From: Dyella acidiphila
GTDB taxonomy: Bacteria > Pseudomonadota > Gammaproteobacteria > Xanthomonadales > Rhodanobacteraceae
Length of the DNA stretch: 56,950 nucleotides
Direction of reading: 5' to 3'
NCBI RefSeq assembly: GCF_014863405.1
Contig: NZ_JACZZA010000018.1
Location: 1-56,950 of the forward strand
Shown: piece by piece, positions 53,355 to 56,950 of the stretch
How the letters are laid out: every line of letters starts with the position of its first letter
Numbering within the stretch: position 1 is the stretch's first letter
Made by a program: the position numbers and the translations under genes
Notes under the pieces: model-generated
Told to the model about the DNA's origin: nothing
Seen by the model: the letters and a program-made list of their open reading frames with translations, nothing else
The model's database searches: none

Positions 53355-53408
53355 CTGACCAGTGGCAGTTAAAAGTAAAAGCGATTGACTGCCCCCGGCC
53401 CGTTTTTT
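53355..53408. repeat. Accessory-region palindrome R7
   Basis: CTGACCAGTGGCAGTTAAAA then GTAAAA, and the right arm GCGATTGACTGCCCCCGGCC followed by CG and T6. It is the last copy, just before the arsenic genes. Confidence 0.78.
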
Positions 53409-53474
53409 GCTAACTAACTGCGACCTTTTTCAAGGGCCATGACTGCGTCGCATCCGGTTGCTTGTCTTCCATAA

Positions 53475-53490
53475 TTCTAGCAATATAGAA
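53475..53490. promoter_or_regulatory. Predicted ArsR operator
   Basis: TTCTA-N6-TAGAA immediately before the first arsR start codon (53493). ArsR dimers typically bind such AT-rich dyads and release them when arsenite binds. Confidence 0.5.
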
Positions 53491-53492
53491 AT

Positions 53493-53810
53493 ATGGAAAC
53501 CAAGACCGCCGTTCGCTCCCTTGCCGGTTTGGCCCAGGACAGCCGGCTCAGCATCTTCCGTTACCTCGTCGTCTGCGGGCCGGGTGGCGCGGTGGTGAAC
53601 GAGATCGCGGAGGAAATCGGTTTGAGTGGATCGACGTTGTCGTTTCATCTCAAAGGCTTGGTGCATGCGGGTCTGGCGGAATCCTTTTCCGAAGGACGTT
53701 ACATCCGCTATCGCGCCAACTTTTCCGCCATGAAAGGGCTGATCGACTACCTCACGCTCCATTGTTGTGAAGGTCATCCCGAACGGTGTCGTCCTGCCAA
53801 AGCGTCTTAA
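53493..53810 (+). CDS. arsR: ArsR-family arsenic-responsive repressor
   Basis: A 105-residue winged-helix repressor. The recognition region is about residues 33-60 (VVNEIAEEIGLSGSTLSFHL), and a wing with GRYIRYRANF follows. The C-terminal cysteines HCCEGHPERC resemble the arsenite-binding CC...C set of the Acidithiobacillus-type ArsR rather than the E. coli CVC site. It is the first gene of arsR-arsC-acr3. Confidence 0.88.
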   Translation: METKTAVRSLAGLAQDSRLSIFRYLVVCGPGGAVVNEIAEEIGLSGSTLSFHLKGLVHAGLAESFSEGRYIRYRANFSAMKGLIDYLTLHCCEGHPERCRPAKAS

Positions 53811-53839
53811 CCCCATTACTCCATCAGCCAGAGACCACC

Positions 53840-54352
53840 ATGCACCCCTGCCGCGTCTTGTTTATCTGCACAGGCAATTCCGCGCGAAGCATTCTTTCCG
53901 AGGCCACGCTCAATCGCCTGGGAAAGGGGCGCTTTGAAGCGTTCAGCGCCGGAAGTCAGCCCACCGGCAAGGTCAACCCCTATGCCATCCAACAACTGAC
54001 GGCGGCGGGCATACCGATCGATAACCTCGCCAGCAAATCCTGGGACCGTTTTGTCGGGGACGACGCGCCACCGCTCGATATCGTCATTACCGTATGCGAC
54101 AGCGCGGCCCGCGAACCATGCCCCGTGCTCTTCGGCTACTTCGTACGCTCGCATTGGGGCTTGCCCGACCCGGCTGGGGTCCAAGGTGATCCCGCGACGA
54201 TAGCCGCCGCGTTCGAGCATGCCCACGCGCTCATCACGGTCCGGCTTATGGCGCTGCTGGACCTCCCGGTGGAAACGCTGTCCAGGAACGAGCTCAAGCA
54301 GGCGCTTGACCATATCGGCACGATCACGGACGCCGAGGAGGAGCACGTATGA
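53840..54352 (+). CDS. arsC: Arsenate reductase ArsC (LMW-phosphatase type)
   Basis: A 170-residue protein with the P-loop VLFICTGNSARS (nucleophile Cys10) and a redox pair Cys86 and Cys94 in ITVCDSAAREPCPVLFG, as in thioredoxin-coupled ArsC. It reduces arsenate to arsenite for export. ATG 53840 is preferred to 53786, which would overlap arsR. The stop overlaps the acr3 start as ATGA (54349-54352). It is longer than the ~131-residue S. aureus enzyme, with a C-terminal helical extension. Confidence 0.9.
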   Translation: MHPCRVLFICTGNSARSILSEATLNRLGKGRFEAFSAGSQPTGKVNPYAIQQLTAAGIPIDNLASKSWDRFVGDDAPPLDIVITVCDSAAREPCPVLFGYFVRSHWGLPDPAGVQGDPATIAAAFEHAHALITVRLMALLDLPVETLSRNELKQALDHIGTITDAEEEHV

Positions 54353-55428
54353 CGCAGGCCCATGCGGACGCATTGATGGACGCGCCGCCCGCGCCGGCGC
54401 GTATCGGCCTTTTCGAGCGCTACCTGACGATCTGGGTGTTCCTGTGCATCGTTGCAGGCACCTGGTTGGGACACCTGCTGCCCTCGACGTTTGAGGCGAT
54501 CGGGCATAAGCAGGTGGCGCAGGTGAATCTTCCGGTCGCCGTGCTGATCTGGCTCATGATCATTCCGATGCTGCTGAAGATCGACTTCGGCGCGCTGGCC
54601 GGTGTGCGGGAGCAATGGAAAGGCATCGGCGTGACGCTCTTCATCAATTGGGCGGTAAAGCCCTTTTCGATGGCGTTGCTCGGATGGATCTTTATCCGTC
54701 ACGTCTTTGCGGCGTACTTGCCCGCCGGGCAGCTGGATTCCTACGTGGCCGGTCTGATCCTGCTGGCGGCCGCGCCGTGCACGGCAATGGTGTTTGTCTG
54801 GAGCAACCTCTGCCGCGGCGAACCGCACTTCACCTTGAGCCAGGTCGCCTTGAACGACGCGATCATGGTCGTGGCCTTCACGCCGATCGTCGCGCTCCTG
54901 CTTGGCATTTCCTCCATTACGGTGCCCTGGAATACGCTGATCTTGTCCGTGATCCTCTACATCGTCGTGCCGGTGCTCATCAGTGTCGTATTGCGCCGCG
55001 TGATTCTTGCGCGTGGCGGCGAACCGACGCTGCAGGCGCTTCTCCACCGCCTGGGTCCGGTCTCGCTGGTGGCGCTCCTGGCGACCCTGGTGCTGCTGTT
55101 TGGCTTTCAGGGACAGCAGATTCTCGAGCAACCGCTGGTTATCGCCATGCTCGCGGTACCGATCCTGATCCAGGTCTACTTCAACTCGGGATTGGCGTAT
55201 TTGCTCAACCGTCAGCTCAAGGTTCCCCATTGCGTGGCCGGCCCTTCATCGCTGATCGGCGCGAGCAACTTCTTTGAGCTCGCGGTGGCCACGGCGGTGG
55301 GCCTTTTCGGCGTGCACTCCGGGGCGGCATTGGCCACGGTGGTCGGCGTGTTGATCGAAGTGCCGGTGATGCTTTCCGTGGTGAGTGTCGTCAATCGCAC
55401 GCAGCACTGGTACGAAGCACGCGCGTAA
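54349..55428 (+). CDS. acr3: ACR3-family arsenite efflux permease
   Basis: A 359-residue transporter with ten predicted helices, beginning RIGLFERYLTIWVFLCIVAG. It contains AAAPCTAMVFVWSNL with the conserved cysteine of ACR3 proteins in helix 4, and SSLIGASNFFELAVATAV near the end. It exports arsenite using the proton gradient. It is coupled to arsC. Confidence 0.94.
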   Translation: MTQAHADALMDAPPAPARIGLFERYLTIWVFLCIVAGTWLGHLLPSTFEAIGHKQVAQVNLPVAVLIWLMIIPMLLKIDFGALAGVREQWKGIGVTLFINWAVKPFSMALLGWIFIRHVFAAYLPAGQLDSYVAGLILLAAAPCTAMVFVWSNLCRGEPHFTLSQVALNDAIMVVAFTPIVALLLGISSITVPWNTLILSVILYIVVPVLISVVLRRVILARGGEPTLQALLHRLGPVSLVALLATLVLLFGFQGQQILEQPLVIAMLAVPILIQVYFNSGLAYLLNRQLKVPHCVAGPSSLIGASNFFELAVATAVGLFGVHSGAALATVVGVLIEVPVMLSVVSVVNRTQHWYEARA

Positions 55429-55541
55429 ACAACCTGGCTGGCGTCATGGGCGCTTGCCGTAAAGGCCTGGTTCCTTGATCTACCCTAAGCGACCGGTCCG
55501 CTACACTAGCCATTCGAGGCCTCATAGCGACATTGCCAGAC

Positions 55542-55904
55542 ATGCAGACCGCACAGACCATCAAAATGCTCTCCGCTCTCGCGCAGGAGTCGCGTCTGGC
55601 CATTTTTCGCCTGCTGGTGGAGCAAGGCCCTGAGGGGCTGCCTGTGGGAACAATCGGAGAGCAGTTGGGCATCCCCAACGCGACGCTCTCGTTCCACCTG
55701 AAAGAGCTGCTGAATGCCGGGTTGGTGACCAGCCGGCAAAGTGGTCGCTTCATTTATTACGCCCCCGTGATCGACGCCATGAATGATCTGGTGGGTTATC
55801 TGACGGAAAACTGCTGCCAAGGGCAGAGTTGCGCACGCCCAGCCTCGCGGACTTCCAAGTCCCGTGCCCCGATCGCGCCACGTACTCGTCGGCGTGTGCC
55901 CTAA
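55542..55904 (+). CDS. arsR: Second ArsR-family repressor
   Basis: A 120-residue protein whose first ~95 residues parallel the first ArsR (LSALAQESRLAIFRLLVEQG, then IGEQLGIPNATLSFHLKELL, wing GRFIYYAPV). The C-terminal cysteines are NCCQGQSC, followed by a basic Ser/Arg/Pro tail not seen in the first copy. ATG 55542 is used instead of TTG 55533. It may control the neighbouring GDCCVxC gene or a gene lost at the IS. Confidence 0.85.
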   Translation: MQTAQTIKMLSALAQESRLAIFRLLVEQGPEGLPVGTIGEQLGIPNATLSFHLKELLNAGLVTSRQSGRFIYYAPVIDAMNDLVGYLTENCCQGQSCARPASRTSKSRAPIAPRTRRRVP

Positions 55905-55944
55905 GAGGTAACGGCAGTTACTCGACCGCCCCTACGCTACTGCT

Positions 55945-56163
55945 TCATCCACAGCAGGATGAGTCGTTTTGCTGGATCGGAGGGCATGGAACGTTGCCCC
56001 AAGAGCAGAACACACAGCAATCGCCTGCCTTAGGCCGCAGCAATTCACCACAGCCGGCACATTCGTGGAAAAACAGGCACGCGTTCGTAGGCATCGTTTC
56101 GATGGATTGATGACCGCAATGGGGGCAAGTCAACGTGCTCTGCAAAATGAGTTCTGTTGTCAT
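55945..56163 (-). CDS. GDCCVxC-domain cysteine-rich protein
   Basis: A 72-residue protein with CPHCGHQSIETMP, CAGCGELLRPKAGDCC, VFCSWGNVPCPP and a C-terminal CC. The GDCCVFC...PCPP motif defines the GDCCVxC family, some members of which are selenoproteins; here both positions are cysteine codons. It has nine or ten cysteines likely to bind metal or arsenic. It is convergent with the second arsR. ATG 56163 is preferred to 56190. Function is unknown. Confidence 0.8.
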   Translation of the reverse strand: MTTELILQSTLTCPHCGHQSIETMPTNACLFFHECAGCGELLRPKAGDCCVFCSWGNVPCPPIQQNDSSCCG

Positions 56164-56359
56164 ACGTAAGCTTCGAACATTAGCTAGCATCGCTGTGAGA
56201 ATATTTTCCCACGGGGCTCTTTAACGAGTATCTGAAGGGATATCGCTAGTGCAGCAGGAAGTGTTTGTTGCAGCCAGCTATATATCACCGATCGAAGCCA
56301 CGACTGGAGTGGCGCATCTAAGCCTGTAGAAGTTCGTCTCCGGTTTATTGTAGTTGGCG
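56164..56359. other. Intergenic region between GDCCVxC gene and truncated gene
   Basis: No ORF, hairpin or promoter I can support. Confidence 0.35.
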
Positions 56360-56487
56360 TCAGAGCAATTTGATCCCAAAAGGTTTCACGGCCCATGCGA
56401 ACAACATAAAACAAACGATTGTCAGCAGTGCGCTGAGCCCTAGGGCCGGCCAAAATCCAAACCGCGCGAATAATCGAGGGAATGCGA
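56360..56487 (-). pseudogene. C-terminal fragment of a membrane-protein gene cut by the IS
   Basis: On the minus strand an open frame enters directly from the IS end and reads AFPRLFARFGFWPALGLSAL, LTIVCFMLFAWAVKP, FGIKLL, then TGA. A hydrophobic segment of this type followed by a short tail looks like the last helix of a transporter. The 5' part would lie beyond the IS copy to the right. Family not identified. Confidence 0.5.
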
Positions 56488-56553
56488 GTGAGCTGACCTG
56501 AAATTTCTGGTCCAGATCCAAAGTTCATAGACTTATGACGAGGAGACTGGACG

Positions 56554-56832
56554 ATGCCCAAGAAACGCTTTAGTTCCGAAGAGATCATCCACAAGCTGCG
56601 CGAGGCCGAGGTGCTTTCCTCGCAGGGGCGTACGGTCGCCGAGATATGCCGACAGCTCGGCATCGTGGAGCAGACGTTTTTCCGCTGGCGTAAGGAATAC
56701 GGTGGCCTGAAGGTCGACCAGGCCAAGCGGCTCAAGGATCTTGAGCTGGAAAATGCTCGCCTGCGTCGGGCGCTGTCTGATGCGGTGATCGATAACCAGA
56801 TCCTGCGCGAGGTCAGCAAGGGAAACTTCTAA
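56554..56832 (+). CDS. IS3-family transposase OrfA
   Basis: A 92-residue protein with a helix-turn-helix (AEICRQLGIVEQTFFRWRKE) and a leucine-zipper-like end (RLKDLELENARLRRALSDAV). It is the regulatory and DNA-binding half of the transposase, with GAGGAG upstream. The sequence style matches the IS407 subgroup. Confidence 0.93.
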   Translation: MPKKRFSSEEIIHKLREAEVLSSQGRTVAEICRQLGIVEQTFFRWRKEYGGLKVDQAKRLKDLELENARLRRALSDAVIDNQILREVSKGNF

Positions 56833-56950
56833 GCCCGGCGCGCCGCCGCCAAGCCGTGGCCCATGTGCGCGAGCACCACGGCCACTCCGAGCGGCGGATC
56901 TGCCGGGCACTGCACATCACTCGTTCGTCGGTGCGTTACGTGCCCCAGCC
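56833..56950 (+). CDS. IS3-family transposase OrfB, partial (N-terminus)
   Basis: The -1 frame relative to OrfA continues past the OrfA stop as PARRRQAVAHVREHHGHSER, then RICRALHITRSSVRY, the usual start of the DDE integrase half of IS3 transposases. In this family OrfAB is made by -1 frameshifting before the OrfA stop. It runs off the window. Confidence 0.85.

Larger units (their letters stand above)
56489..56950 (+). mobile_element. Right-edge IS3-family element (IS407-like), partial
   Basis: Begins near 56489 with TGAGCTGACCTGAAATTTC, carries complete orfA and the start of orfB in the -1 frame, then leaves the window. The copy at 1-139 is its inverted partner. Confidence 0.88.

Noticed and set aside
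35100-53408. Palindromes R1-R7 as canonical integron attC sites
   Set aside because: No RYYYAAC/GTTRRRY outer core pair could be found and no integrase gene is in the window. They are kept only as a repeat family with an open function.

Overview
The window is high-GC proteobacterial chromosome. The gene families (Xanthomonas-type H-NS proteins, MASE1 and DUF748 proteins, PepSY/DUF3325/DUF3649 siderophore genes, XapX) and the G-rich intergenic repeats suggest Xanthomonadales, probably a Rhodanobacteraceae relative such as Dyella, Rhodanobacter or Frateuria. This is inference, because no rRNA or tRNA gene is present. Both ends lie inside inverted copies of one IS3-family element, so the window may be a draft contig that broke at a repeat.

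Region 1 (0.5-7.3 kb): a GST, a membrane protein, a MarR-GNAT fusion regulator beside a perfect operator, a candidate sRNA, the DEAD-box helicase gene dbpA, a TSUP permease, and an ECF sigma factor coupled to a membrane partner. Region 2 (7.35-16 kb): a Fur-box promoter drives an iron operon (DUF3325-like, DUF3649-like, PepSY permease, TonB-dependent siderophore receptor), followed by an autotransporter and a secreted beta-propeller. Region 3 (16-25.6 kb): a two-component system, a secreted protein with G1-peptidase-like features, a four-gene operon combining PspA with two double-domain YbjQ-like proteins, a repeat array, an AraC regulator and a quinone oxidoreductase. Region 4 (25.6-35 kb): a MASE1 sensor-like protein, a ~1 kb repeat region with a 51-bp minisatellite, H-NS, DUF748, an ankyrin protein and an acetyltransferase.

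Region 5 (35-53.4 kb) looks accessory. It begins with a complete heavy-metal RND efflux operon. A scatter of small, mostly minus-strand, singly transcribed genes follows (DUF1801, MazG-like, GFA, several orphan membrane proteins), then a Tat-exported flavoprotein and a hipBA toxin-antitoxin module. Seven diverged copies of one ~45-bp palindrome, all in the same orientation, occur only in this region. Region 6 (53.4-56.2 kb) is an arsenic island: arsR, arsC, acr3, a second arsR and a GDCCVxC protein. It ends at a membrane-protein gene cut by the right-hand IS copy.

Shared themes are metal and iron homeostasis (Fur-regulated uptake, RND efflux, arsenic efflux), envelope stress (PspA/YbjQ, ECF, two-component system) and mobile or repetitive DNA.
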